A DNA stretch of 64,000 nucleotides from Wolbachia endosymbiont of Ctenocephalides felis wCfeJ (lineage in GTDB: Bacteria; Pseudomonadota; Alphaproteobacteria; Rickettsiales; Anaplasmataceae): positions 1,003,279 through 1,067,278 of the forward strand of contig NZ_CP051157.1 in the NCBI RefSeq assembly GCF_012277315.1. The letters are read 5' to 3'. Each line of letters begins with the position of its first letter. Within the stretch, counting starts at the first letter, position 1. A program made the translations under genes and the position numbers. Of this stretch, positions 55,592-64,000 are shown one piece after another. Under the pieces are notes generated by a model. It saw only the letters and a list, made by a program, of their open reading frames with translations, was not told the DNA's origin and ran no database searches.

Positions 55592-56008
55592 GTATATGTA
55601 TTTACATCTTAATAATCTCGCTAATATTTAGTTAAATAACAAGGTAAATTAACGAAAAAAAAACTTGCATTTCCGATATCAAAACAGGTATAACTGAAGA
55701 AGCACTGGGTAAACATAATAAATTTACCTCTTGCTAAAGTTGGCCAAATTAGGCAGTTTTATGTTTTAATTATTGATGGGGTAGTTATGAAATCCAGAAA
55801 AATGAAAAACTGAAAAAGGAACTTATAGGTTTGCTTTTTACCTAATATGTTAAATATATGTATTTATATCTTAATACAGCGTTTTATGCATGTTGTGTAA
55901 AAAAAAACCCGTTTCCATGCCAAAAAGGCCATAAGTTAAATAAGTGCAGGTAAACAAAAGAAATTTGCCTGGAACTGAAAAATAATAAATTGAATAGTGG
56001 GGTATGTT
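55592..56008. repeat. Duplicated leader upstream of the ankyrin gene
   Basis: Two diverged copies of about 220 bp lie in tandem (about 55592-55800 and 55845-56010). They share ATATGTATTTA-ATCTTAATA, TTTCCGATATCAAAA/TTTCCATGCCAAAA, GGTAAACA-AA-AAATTT and GGGGTA-GTTATG. Copy 1 ends in an ATG followed by a short ORF (MKSRKMKN), a dead start of a duplicated gene. Copy 2 leads into the 56009 gene. Confidence 0.55.
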
Positions 56009-56845
56009 ATGGTAAAATATAATCAAAAAAATAAAGATACTTTTAGTAGGTATTTAAAAATATTATTAGAAGGTCAATTTGGTGATATTAATGAAAAAGA
56101 CTCAAGGGGTCTTGCGATATTACATCAAGCAGCTGAACTATCAGACGCAGAAGGAATACAAGCGCTGATAGCAAAAGAAGCTGAAGTAAATATCAAAAGT
56201 GATATGGGGGATACTCCCTTACACCTAGCCGCATTGCGTGGAGAGGTAGAAAATATAAAAGCTCTGATAGAAAAAGGAGCAGAGGTAAATATAAGAAATG
56301 ATAGCGGGGATACACCGTTACATGAAGCAGCAATAAATGGGGAGGTAGAAAGCATAAAAGAACTAATAAAGGGCGGAGCAGAAATAAATGCAAAAAACGA
56401 TGGGGGATGTACGGCATTACACCGTGCAAGCTTTATGGGGTACGAAGAAGCAGTAAAAGAATTAATAAGTTCAGGAGCAGATGTTAATATAAAAAGGACT
56501 CCTTTACATGATGCAGCACTTATGAGAGAAGTAGGAAACGTGAGAACAATACTAGAAGTAGTAGAAAATGTAAATGAGAGAGACGAAAAAGGATGTACCC
56601 CATTACATCTAGTATGCTTAAGAGCAAAAGGAGAAAAAGAATTAAAAATAGTAAAAGAATTAATAAGGAGGGGAGCGAACACGAATGTACTATGTAATAT
56701 AGGAAAAACACCAATGGATTATGCTAGACACAATCAAGAAATAATGGAGGTATTAAAAACAGCAGAAATAGTAAATAAACAAAGGGAATATATTAAAAAA
56801 AGCAGCAGATTAGCAAAAGAGGAGGTAGAAACTATGGATGAGTAA
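56009..56845 (+). CDS. Ankyrin-repeat protein next to the WO recombinase
   Basis: The 278-residue protein starts MVKYNQKNKDTFSRYLKILL (ATG at 56009 after GGGGTATGTT; a GTG 4 codons upstream is possible). About seven ankyrin repeats (DTPLHLAALRGEVENIKALI and similar) take up residues 35-240, followed by a Lys/Glu-rich helix. There is no membrane segment. Ankyrin genes adjacent to the recombinase are common in phage WO, and some were associated with host interaction. It precedes the 57085 gene and the recombinase on the same strand. Confidence 0.88.
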   Translation: MVKYNQKNKDTFSRYLKILLEGQFGDINEKDSRGLAILHQAAELSDAEGIQALIAKEAEVNIKSDMGDTPLHLAALRGEVENIKALIEKGAEVNIRNDSGDTPLHEAAINGEVESIKELIKGGAEINAKNDGGCTALHRASFMGYEEAVKELISSGADVNIKRTPLHDAALMREVGNVRTILEVVENVNERDEKGCTPLHLVCLRAKGEKELKIVKELIRRGANTNVLCNIGKTPMDYARHNQEIMEVLKTAEIVNKQREYIKKSSRLAKEEVETMDE

Positions 56846-57084
56846 AAGAGTAGCTGCAGCCTTTTTAAAAACTTAGGAGGGCTGTAGCTAGCATAACAGT
56901 TGCATTTTTTGCATAAGGGCAGCTGATAAATGAATTTATGTAAAAAGGGAGCCAAAATTGGAAAAATAAATGGATAAATTCGCTTAACTCCCTAAATTAT
57001 AGGGAAAAAGAGCTCTTTTCTATTTGTTCGATTATCAAAGAAACTTGGTATAAGGCTCCTGAAAATATTTACAGGAGAAAAATC

Positions 57085-57318
57085 ATGCAAAAAAGAACAT
57101 TTACTATTCACCGTCATTATGAACCAGATGAGTCATCAGATAAGTGTTTATCAGGTGCTTATGAAATAATAATAAGACGGATGATTGAAAGAAAGCAAAA
57201 GGAATCTTTAAATAAAAAGGAGGTAGAAAAAAATGACAATAGTGGCCTTGTATGCAAGAGTTTCATCGCAACTCCAAGCGCAGAAGAATACAATAGAGAG
57301 TCAAATTGCAGAGCTTGA
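57085..57318 (+). CDS. Small conserved-looking protein overlapping the recombinase start
   Basis: The 77-residue protein starts MQKRTFTIHRHYEPDESSDK after a good AGGAG site. It continues with a helix of basic residues (IIIRRMIERKQKESLNKKEV). Its last 28 codons overlap the recombinase frame. The overlap part looks like read-through in the wrong frame. The first 50 residues look coding. A role as recombinase directionality or accessory factor is only a guess based on position. Confidence 0.55.
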   Translation: MQKRTFTIHRHYEPDESSDKCLSGAYEIIIRRMIERKQKESLNKKEVEKNDNSGLVCKSFIATPSAEEYNRESNCRA

Positions 57319-58861
57319 GCGTAGAATTGCCCAAGACAATCATAAGCTACTAGATGAGAATAAATTTGAGGATAATGGCTTTACTGGGTCAAACTTAGAG
57401 CGAGAGGGTTTAAAAAAGTTACTTAGTAAAGTAGAAGAAAAAAAAATTAATAAGATATATATTCATTCACTTGATCGCTTGTCACGTGACGGTAGGGATC
57501 AAAGAAATATAATAGATAAATGCAAAAGTGTAGGAGTAGACATAATCTCTTTAGATTGTAAGATTGAAGATACTCCATCATCTAATTTGCTAGTGGATAT
57601 AAAAGGAGCAGTAGCAAGGCATGAACTTGGAGTAACATCAGAACGATGTATGAGGGGAAAAATTCATAGGGCAAGCAAAGGGTGTGTGAGTGTAATGGGC
57701 CATAGGTCTTTTGGTTATTACCTTATAAAGCATCTAGACAGAGAAAAAACAAAAATTGAAATAAATGAAGAGGAAGCAAAAGTAGTGAAAGACCTATTCA
57801 AGTGGATAGGTTTAGAAAGAATAAGTTTACACAAAGCTGTACAACGACTACAAGATAGGTGCATTCTTTCTCCTACTGGCAAAGAAGTATGGAGCAAATC
57901 TACAATTAGTAAAATATTGAGAAATAAAGCATACAAAGGAAAAATGGAATTTGGTAAGACAAAGGTAGGAGCAATAAAACAAGAAATAAGAGCAAGGTGG
58001 AAAATACGGCAATTGAACTTTTCTGTTTATAGTACAGATGAAAAGGATCGGATAAAAATACCAGTACCAAGGATAGTTGAAGACGAATTATTTAATATAG
58101 TACAAAAACAACTTGATGAAAATAGAGAGAGAGCAAGAGTACGACAAAGTGGAAAAAAGCATTTATTACAAGGACTAATAGCATGTGGGTATTGCAAATA
58201 TAATTATTATATAGCAAGAAATGCTATAGGAAGCAGATACTATCGTTGTAGTGGAATAGATGCAAATCGTTTCGGTGGGACCAGGGTATGTAACAGTAAA
58301 TCAATCAGAGCAGAGATACTAGAAATAATTGTATGGGACGAAATAAAAAAGACACTAAAGGGTCCAGATGCAATTGCAAGGGAGTATAAACATAGGCTTT
58401 TAGAACATAAAAATGGACAACCAAATGATGAGCTTGAAAAAGAAAGAGGCAAATTAGAACAAGGTATTAAAAGACTAGCTTATGTTTATGCTCGAGGACA
58501 CATAAGCCAGGAGGAATATGACCAAGAAGTTGAGGGAATGGAGAAGAGGCTAAAAGTAATTAGAGAGCAGCAGGAAAAAATGGTCGATGAAAAGGAGCTG
58601 CAGAGGAAATTAGATTTTACCATAGGTAGTATAGAAGGCTTTGTCTCTGGGATTAGATCAGAACTTGATCAAGCAGATTGGGAGACTAAACTAAGTATAA
58701 TTCTATACTTAGTGAGAAGCATTAAAATTAACCACGATGATATGCGCATAGTGTTTCGATTTCAAGAACTGGCTATGGAAATGCAAAAAAAAAATGTGCT
58801 ACATTATAATAGGATCCCAGTGTCGGAGCACTGGGATGACATTATTAAGCTACTCGGGTGA
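57233..58861 (+). CDS. Phage WO large serine recombinase (integrase)
   Basis: The 542-residue protein starts with AAAAAGGAGGTAG before the ATG. The catalytic domain has YARVSSQLQ (Ser11), NGFTGSNLEREGL and IHSLDRLSRDG. The recombinase domain (KASKGCVSVMGHRSFGY-like region) and the zinc ribbon (LIACGYCKYNYY, CSGIDANRFGGTRVC) follow, then a coiled coil (about 370-440). Serine recombinases integrate phage DNA at att sites. The last 16 residues (IPVSEHWDDIIKLLG) come from a palindromic element, so the normal end was replaced. Function may be kept because the catalytic parts are intact. Confidence 0.92.
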   Translation: MTIVALYARVSSQLQAQKNTIESQIAELERRIAQDNHKLLDENKFEDNGFTGSNLEREGLKKLLSKVEEKKINKIYIHSLDRLSRDGRDQRNIIDKCKSVGVDIISLDCKIEDTPSSNLLVDIKGAVARHELGVTSERCMRGKIHRASKGCVSVMGHRSFGYYLIKHLDREKTKIEINEEEAKVVKDLFKWIGLERISLHKAVQRLQDRCILSPTGKEVWSKSTISKILRNKAYKGKMEFGKTKVGAIKQEIRARWKIRQLNFSVYSTDEKDRIKIPVPRIVEDELFNIVQKQLDENRERARVRQSGKKHLLQGLIACGYCKYNYYIARNAIGSRYYRCSGIDANRFGGTRVCNSKSIRAEILEIIVWDEIKKTLKGPDAIAREYKHRLLEHKNGQPNDELEKERGKLEQGIKRLAYVYARGHISQEEYDQEVEGMEKRLKVIREQQEKMVDEKELQRKLDFTIGSIEGFVSGIRSELDQADWETKLSIILYLVRSIKINHDDMRIVFRFQELAMEMQKKNVLHYNRIPVSEHWDDIIKLLG

Positions 58862-59080
58862 CATTGTTGGGCCATTCAGATGACAAAAAGACATATGGGA
58901 ATGACATCCACAACCCTGTCATTTCAGCGCATGACGTTGGAATTCAGTGAAAAAGTGGATCCCAGTGTCGGGGCACTGGGATGACATTATTAAGTAGCAC
59001 TGGGATGACACCATAAACCCTGTCATTCCAGCACGTGATGCTGGAATCCAGTGAAAAAAAGAATGGATCCCAGTGTTAGC
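58803..59080. repeat. Palindromic element cluster at the recombinase 3' end
   Basis: Copies of the GGATCCCAGTGTCGGAGCAC-type unit (58811-58845, 58965-59000) and the GTCATTCCAGCACGTGATGC-type unit (58915-58945, 59020-59050) are separated by GTGAAAAAA-GGATCC linkers. The first overlaps the recombinase C-terminus. Same families as at 2.9-3.2 and 17.9-18.2 kb. Confidence 0.8.
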
Positions 59081-59181
59081 TACTAGGATGACATCGTAGA
59101 GGCTAAAGGGATGACACCCGCAAATTACCTGCTGATTGCAATGTTCGTACAACCATAATGCAAGAAGTCTATCACCATTAA

Positions 59182-59480
59182 GATAAGCCTTATTTTCATT
59201 TTTACGCAAAATCGAAAATAAGAGGTTTCTTATGTTTATCCATGCAAATAGATAAGCCTTATTTTCATTTTTATACAGAATCGAAAATAAGAGGTTTTTT
59301 ATGTTCATCTACGCAAATAGATAAGTCTTATTTTCATTTTTATACAGAATCGAAAATAAGAGATTTTTTATGCTCATTCACGCAAATAGATAAGCCTTAT
59401 TTTCGTTTTTACGCAAAATCGAAAATAAGAGGTTTCTTATGTTCACCCACGTAAACAGATAAGCCTTATTTTCATTTTTA
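59182..59480. repeat. Tandem 69-bp hairpin repeats
   Basis: Four units of exactly 69 bp start at 59182, 59251, 59320 and 59389, followed by a partial one. Each has GATAAGCCTTATTTTCATTT, a loop and GAAAATAAGAGGTTT, so an inverted repeat lies in each. Variation is small. Repeats at 2752-2860 and 3070-3305 belong to the same family in reverse orientation. No spacers are present. Confidence 0.85.
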
Positions 59481-59534
59481 TTTGCTAACGGAGGCTCTTA
59501 AGTTGACGCCATTGCCTGAACAGATACATGCACT

Positions 59535-60098
59535 TTAATTTTTATACTCCCTCATTAACGCAACATAATTTTGTGCTGATTGTCTAATATGTTCAATTTC
59601 CTCACTTGACATCTTTTTGAAGAATTTTGCTGGCCTGCCAGCCCATATTTCTCCACTTTTTATCACTTTTCCGTGTGTTACCAGCGAGCCAGCAGCTACC
59701 ATAGCTTCAGATTCTACAACTGCATGGTCCATCACGGTAGAGCCCATGCCAATGAATGCCCTATCATGTACCGTGCATGCATGCAACATACAAAAATGTC
59801 CTATCGTTACCATACTACCAATAATTGTATCACCACCTGGATGTCTATCCACATGAATTACTGTGCCATCTTGAATATTTGTTTCATCGCCTATCTTGAT
59901 CGATCCAACATCTCCCCTAACCACACAATTAAACCAGATACTCGTATCCCTTCCTATTTCGACCTTGCCTATGATATGCGAACCACCTGCAATGAAGGCA
60001 CTCTCGTTTATTTTCGGTTCATAATTTTTGTATTTTAAAATGTTTGGGCCCACAATTTTATATATTACATCTACAGTAAAATTCATTATACCATACAT
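59535..60098 (-). CDS. Gamma-carbonic-anhydrase-like hexapeptide-repeat protein
   Basis: The 187-residue left-handed beta-helix protein has the hexapeptide pattern (IGKVEIGRDTSIWFNCVVRG) and the His ligands of the YrdA/gamma-CA group (GTVIHVDRH, IGHFCMLHAC). These metal proteins act as carbonic anhydrase or acyl-group-related enzymes; activity here is unknown. ATGs at 60098 and 60086 are both possible. It converges with the repeat array on its 3' side and lies upstream of the core dnaJ region. Confidence 0.9.
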   Translation of the reverse strand: MYGIMNFTVDVIYKIVGPNILKYKNYEPKINESAFIAGGSHIIGKVEIGRDTSIWFNCVVRGDVGSIKIGDETNIQDGTVIHVDRHPGGDTIIGSMVTIGHFCMLHACTVHDRAFIGMGSTVMDHAVVESEAMVAAGSLVTHGKVIKSGEIWAGRPAKFFKKMSSEEIEHIRQSAQNYVALMREYKN

Positions 60099-60303
60099 AT
60101 GAAAGTTTTATCTTAATTTCATCAGACCTCTTTCATAACCATCCAAGTAGTCTGTCTCTGTCATTCCAGCGTGTAATGTTGGTTCACTTCCTGGTGCTGG
60201 AATCTAGACCTTCCACAACTCGTACAACCGTGCGCTAAGGTATTGGTGATAAAGCAAAAAACTAATAGTAATTAACTACTTTTAACATTATTTAGTAAAT
60301 TTC
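60099..60303. other. Intergenic with a decayed palindromic element
   Basis: GTCATTCCAGCGTGTAATGT and GGTGCTGGAATCTAG near 60158-60210 are a palindromic element interrupted in the middle. Nothing else is seen. Confidence 0.5.
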
Positions 60304-61428
60304 TTATTTTTTTTTTACTTTACTAAAGAACCCTTCAGATTGCCGTTGCATATTTGCATTTTCCTCTGCCTCAAATGCTTTCAACAGCTCAATTTGCTTT
60401 TTAGTTAAACTTTTTGGGTCTAAAGTCTCAACTGTTACCTGTACATACAAATCGCCACGTACATTTGAATTCATATATGGCATACCCTTTTCTCTACAGC
60501 GTAGTTTGGTACCAGTTTGAGTGCCTTCTGGAACCTTGACTTTTATTTTAGCCCCATCAATTGACTGCACATCGATTTCACCACCAAGCACTGCTAGTGT
60601 CATTCTGATAGACACCTTGCAATGTAAATCTGCTTTATTTCGAGTAAAGATTTTGTGTGGAGCGATTGTAACGTATACATATAAATCTCCATTCTTTCCA
60701 CCTCTTGCTCCAGCTTCTCCTTTACCACTTACCCTGACCTTAGCACCCTCTTCTATACCTTTTGGAATTGAAACTGATATATTTACTTCATCTCTTCTGT
60801 GCCCATGTCCACCACATTTTTTACATTTATTTTGTATTATTTCTCCTTCCCCATAACATGTGGTACAGGTTCTCTCAATTGTAAAAAAGCCCTGCTGAGT
60901 CCTGATCCTACCGCTTCCTTGGCATGTATTACACTGAACTGGCTTGATTGCACCTTCACTGCCAGTACCTTTACATGCGTCACATTTTACATTCGTAACA
61001 TAATGTATAGGCGCTTTTATCCCTTTAAATGCGTCTTCTAAGGTAATTTCGAGATCATAACGTAAGTCTGATCCAGGTACTCCAGTTGCGCTTTTTTTTG
61101 CCCTTGACCTACTTGAGCGACCAAATCCTCCACCAAAAAAGTCATTGAATATATCGCTAAAATCTCCTGCAGAACCAAAACCCTGACCGAAATCAAACCC
61201 ACCAGAAGCACCTTCATGGCCATAACGATCATAACCCGCCTTTTTTTCCGAGTCAGACAGGACTTCATATGCAGCCGTTATTTCTTTAAATTTTTCCTCT
61301 GCTTCTTTGTTACCAGGATTTCTATCTGGATGGTACTTTAGCGCTAATTTTTTATACGCTTTTTTTATCTCATCAATACTGGCATTTCTGTCCACTCCCA
61401 GTAGCTCATAGTAGTCTTTTGTGTTCAT
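60304..61428 (-). CDS. dnaJ: Chaperone protein DnaJ
   Basis: The 374-residue type I DnaJ has the J domain with HPD (KYHPDRNPG), a G/F region ([15 protein letters not shown]), four zinc-finger motifs ([32 protein letters not shown]) and the C-terminal substrate-binding domains. It delivers unfolded clients to DnaK and stimulates its ATPase. ATG at 61428 is used instead of a TTG two codons upstream. It is the housekeeping homologue; the J domain of the 47834 effector is a separate version. Confidence 0.97.
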   Translation of the reverse strand: MNTKDYYELLGVDRNASIDEIKKAYKKLALKYHPDRNPGNKEAEEKFKEITAAYEVLSDSEKKAGYDRYGHEGASGGFDFGQGFGSAGDFSDIFNDFFGGGFGRSSRSRAKKSATGVPGSDLRYDLEITLEDAFKGIKAPIHYVTNVKCDACKGTGSEGAIKPVQCNTCQGSGRIRTQQGFFTIERTCTTCYGEGEIIQNKCKKCGGHGHRRDEVNISVSIPKGIEEGAKVRVSGKGEAGARGGKNGDLYVYVTIAPHKIFTRNKADLHCKVSIRMTLAVLGGEIDVQSIDGAKIKVKVPEGTQTGTKLRCREKGMPYMNSNVRGDLYVQVTVETLDPKSLTKKQIELLKAFEAEENANMQRQSEGFFSKVKKK

Positions 61429-61434
61429 ATACAA

Positions 61435-61768
61435 TAGTTCAGTATTTAACCCTTAAAGATAGGTATTGCATATATCAATTTCAAGTGTAGCTTCCCATGT
61501 ATTTTAAAAATAGGATGCACCTCACGCTACAAAAAAGAACTCGTCTTACGCCTGGTGGTTAATTTAACAAAATTAGACATATTGAACGTGTTTTGTCAAT
61601 TTCTTTTTACGTAAAGGGACACACCTAATTGAGAACTTACAAAAAACTTTAGAATGTTAACTGCTTTCTCAACTTGAGCTTATGTTTACAGCGTACGCAT
61701 TTGTTTGGCGGGTTTCATCTGCTGAACATCATTAAGTGCTGTATTTGCTTTATATGAACAGTAAAACC
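61435..61768. other. Intergenic, no gene seen
   Basis: No ORF, strong hairpin or repeat stands out between dnaJ and the small 61769 gene. Confidence 0.45.
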
Positions 61769-61945
61769 CTATCTCGCCGGTATTTTCGTCTTTCCTATCT
61801 GTGGAATATATTGAACTTTAACTTTTTCATTAAATTTCACTTTTCTCCTCTTCTCTGCTACTTCATCAATAGAACCCTTTAATTTCTCAGGACCAGACAA
61901 ATTAGTATCAACTTGTTGATTTTTACTGTCAGTATTCAAAACCAT
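61769..61945 (-). CDS. Small protein with a PP1-docking-like (RVxF) motif
   Basis: A 58-residue protein (ATG at 61945; GTG at 61954 also possible) with a polar, probably disordered N-terminus (NTDSKNQQVDTNLSGPEKLK) and the end RRKVKFNEKVKVQYIPQI. This segment strongly resembles the RVxF-phi-phi region of vertebrate GADD34 (KVRFSEKVTVHF), which binds protein phosphatase 1. A gene of this size is uncertain but the coding look is good. It lies between dnaJ and an ankyrin gene. A host-targeted function is inference only. Confidence 0.6.
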   Translation of the reverse strand: MVLNTDSKNQQVDTNLSGPEKLKGSIDEVAEKRRKVKFNEKVKVQYIPQIGKTKIPAR

Positions 61946-62091
61946 ATTTCTCACTCATCATAATTAATTTAATCTACTACTAAAAAACGATTATGCCAAG
62001 CAAGATTATAAAGTTTTTAGTAAAATGCTAACACAGGCTTTCATTTTCTGATTGATTGTTTAGCAGGACCTCCCTGATACTTCATTTTCGC

Positions 62092-64000
62092 CTATACTCC
62101 TCTTCCCCCACTCCCTCCTTGAAAGAATCTATTACTTTGTGCAAACTTCACCATATCACCACTATTTAAACCTTCCACTGCTTTTGAGATTTCTACTAAA
62201 ACTTGTTTAGGTAGCATAATCTTTTCAGAAAGCTGATCAGAAAGCTTATGTAGGTTTTTAGGTTTTTCAAAATATCCTTGTTTAATGGCATCATACACTG
62301 ACAATTCGCCAAGAAAGCACTTTTTTCCTATTTCTTCGTTGCTATCCTTTAATTTCTTTAACTTTTCTTGGTCTCTGACTTCTACTATTACTCGTTCTTT
62401 ATTCAGTTTGTCAGGATATAATCTTACCTCTAATTCTCCCAAACTAGTAGAAAAAATTAATGCTATATCACTACCATCTGCAAGATCAGTATAATGCCTG
62501 TTACCTTCACACTCTATAACCTCTACCTCATCCTTGCCTATCTTTATTATACTCCTGCTATATCCTGTTTTTTCTTGCATTAATCCTAGATCTCTTACTC
62601 CCTTTGTAATCTTTGCAGGGCGTACTGCACTGTTTCCCGAATATTCCAAGTAGATAGTGGTATTATCACATTTTGCATCTTTTACCTCTCCAGTAGCGGC
62701 ACTTCTCGCAACTTTTGCAAACTCTCTAGTGCGACTTACATAGTCTGAATAAGCTTTCTTCATATTATCCTTGTGGTCTTTCAACTCTGATTCTAGTTTA
62801 TCGATCACAACTATACTATTTAGGCTATATGAAACTGCTCCTCTTGATACTAATGTACATATTATTTTACTAGCAACTTCGGGATTTTTTTCTGATTTAG
62901 ATTCACTCATCTCTTTTATTCTTTTTACTACACAATCCATGAAACTATACTTGCTTTCGTATATTGCTCCATATAGACTGCCTTGGTGAAGAAAATTAAA
63001 CCTCACACCATTCGCTATGGCCTCATTTACAAATTGTTGCAATTCCCTCATACTTTGAGCTTTATTTACCTTGTCTAAATACTCCTTCAGTAACTCTTTT
63101 TGGTAGGATATTAAATTACCCCAGATAATATCAGATTTTGGTACATCCTCTTCCCCATCTAATCCTTTATAGTCAATTGCTCCTGCTTCCAACAATAAGC
63201 TTTCTATTCTTTTGCAAAGAGTTCCATTATTGCATAAAACATTCCTAGCATGTTGAAGAATTTGCGATTTTCCTTCACGATCACGAAGAACTAAACACTT
63301 TTTTAAATCCTGATTATTCTTATGTTCACTCAATAACTCTTGTAATTTATTAGGATCAGTTATGTTATTATATAATTTCTCCATTAAATCTTGTTGTTCA
63401 CCAGTTAAAAAGCACACTTCAACATGATAGTTATGATTTTCAATTGCAATATCTAGTGGTGTTTTTCCTTTTTTATCAGGCACGTTGAGATCTCCTTTGC
63501 TAAGGAGAAAACTTATAAATGTACTACAACCAAAACGAGCAGCATAATGTAAAGGCGTTTTCCCTGTATCATCACATATGTTAGGATCAGCCCCTGCTTT
63601 CACAAGCGAATTTACACATTCCCCTGCCTCATACCAATCCAGACTTGACATTATATGTAATATTGTTAGCTTAAATTCTCCTCTTTGAAGATTCAGAACT
63701 CTTTTCAGATCTCCATTATTTGCGTTCTTACGTAAAAAATCACCTAGTGCTTTCATTTGACTTTCATGCTCATTACGAGCAAGATATGGTATATCTTTAA
63801 GCATACTTAGCAATTCTTTGCTTAACTTCTTTTGCTCCTCTGTTAAATCAGATGTCTCAGAAAACCATGGGTGTATTAACTTATCAAATGTGCCTCTTTC
63901 TACAACGTCAATGAAAGGGGAATCGCTACGAAGTAGCAATGAATATTTTATCAAGTCATATTCATCATCAACTTGCCCCTGCTTTGCTGGCTTTAAGCTA
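62092..64000 (-). CDS. Large ankyrin protein (5' end outside window)
   Basis: The frame is open from 62092 to the window edge: before the TTG at 63954 it still reads SLKPAKQGQVDDEYDL with no stop, so the gene starts beyond base 64000. Visible parts are a helical N-terminal region, two or three ankyrin repeats (TGKTPLHYAARFGCSTFISF, KKGKTPLDIAIENHNYHVEV), a long helical middle and an unrecognised C-terminal domain (NSAVRPAKITKGVRDLGLMQ, ALIFSTSLGELEVRLYPDKL). The end is Gly-rich (GGSGGRGV). No membrane segment. Function unknown. Confidence 0.85.
   Translation of the reverse strand, partial: SLKPAKQGQVDDEYDLIKYSLLLRSDSPFIDVVERGTFDKLIHPWFSETSDLTEEQKKLSKELLSMLKDIPYLARNEHESQMKALGDFLRKNANNGDLKRVLNLQRGEFKLTILHIMSSLDWYEAGECVNSLVKAGADPNICDDTGKTPLHYAARFGCSTFISFLLSKGDLNVPDKKGKTPLDIAIENHNYHVEVCFLTGEQQDLMEKLYNNITDPNKLQELLSEHKNNQDLKKCLVLRDREGKSQILQHARNVLCNNGTLCKRIESLLLEAGAIDYKGLDGEEDVPKSDIIWGNLISYQKELLKEYLDKVNKAQSMRELQQFVNEAIANGVRFNFLHQGSLYGAIYESKYSFMDCVVKRIKEMSESKSEKNPEVASKIICTLVSRGAVSYSLNSIVVIDKLESELKDHKDNMKKAYSDYVSRTREFAKVARSAATGEVKDAKCDNTTIYLEYSGNSAVRPAKITKGVRDLGLMQEKTGYSRSIIKIGKDEVEVIECEGNRHYTDLADGSDIALIFSTSLGELEVRLYPDKLNKERVIVEVRDQEKLKKLKDSNEEIGKKCFLGELSVYDAIKQGYFEKPKNLHKLSDQLSEKIMLPKQVLVEISKAVEGLNSGDMVKFAQSNRFFQGGSGGRGV

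Noticed and set aside
56125-56955. Minus-strand frames opposite the 56009 ankyrin gene
   Set aside because: Antisense shadows of a clear ankyrin gene; very Ser/Leu-rich, no starts with ribosome sites.
17000-59000. Cytoplasmic incompatibility genes (cifA/cifB)
   Set aside because: I looked for a cif-type operon among the island genes and saw no candidate; the only PD-(D/E)XK protein is an Rpn transposase.
58919-59308. 129-codon minus-strand frame
   Set aside because: Made of palindromic and 69-bp repeats (NIRNLLFSIL units), not a gene.
59182-59480. Regular repeats as a CRISPR array
   Set aside because: The 69-bp units are contiguous with no unique spacers, and no cas genes are in the window.

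Overview
The window looks like a Wolbachia chromosome (Anaplasmataceae, Rickettsiales). It is AT-rich and carries alphaproteobacterial housekeeping genes (greA, atpA, atpH, carB, rmuC, pyrF, valS, dnaJ). Between them lie many ankyrin, TPR and LRR genes, phage WO-type functions (a RepA-like primase/helicase, a large serine recombinase, a double-HTH regulator) and dispersed palindromic elements. The genus is inferred from gene content and style, not from a database match.

Layout. 1-17 kb is mostly core: an atpH-atpA-greA operon, carB, an orphan secreted-looking gene, rmuC, a three-gene remnant resembling a gene transfer agent (capsid, DUF3168-type and tail-type genes), and a valS - coiled-coil membrane protein - pyrF operon. 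17-59 kb is accessory. It holds coiled-coil and membrane proteins, paralogous unknown proteins (19.2 and 52.4 kb), ankyrin genes with C-terminal PRANC-like domains, three copies of a YopT/C58-like cysteine-protease domain in different architectures, a membrane-spanning DEAD-box-like protein, an LRR coiled-coil protein, a WO RepA-like gene with a nearby iteron-like repeat cluster, an Rpn/PD-(D/E)XK transposase, an IS110-family transposase, a double-HTH regulator, another ankyrin gene and a serine recombinase. WO-type structural genes are absent, so this looks like a WO-derived eukaryotic-association island without a head/tail module. 59-64 kb returns to core (gamma-carbonic-anhydrase-like protein, dnaJ), then a small protein with a GADD34-like PP1-docking motif and an ankyrin gene that runs off the window edge.

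How the parts relate. The protease-domain proteins are the most distinctive set. The same C-terminal block (Cys ... NHVVAIY ... YFD) is joined to ANK+TPR repeats (30.9 kb), to a J domain plus ankyrins (47.8 kb), or to a short glycine-rich hydrophobic segment (24.3 kb). All three end in a similar short tail. Three genes, including two of these, share an upstream block of about 100 bp. Two of them meet the 3' end of an Rpn transposase at a shared TTAA. This suggests a mobile, modular effector family.

The island is decaying. I see a 13-bp deletion between direct repeats, several one- or few-base frameshifts, a nonsense codon in an ankyrin gene and many fragments. Upstream of the IS110 transposase lie three consecutive stem-loops (172 nt) laid out like a bridge RNA. 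Palindromic elements sit in frame inside carB and valS and supply the C-terminus of the recombinase.
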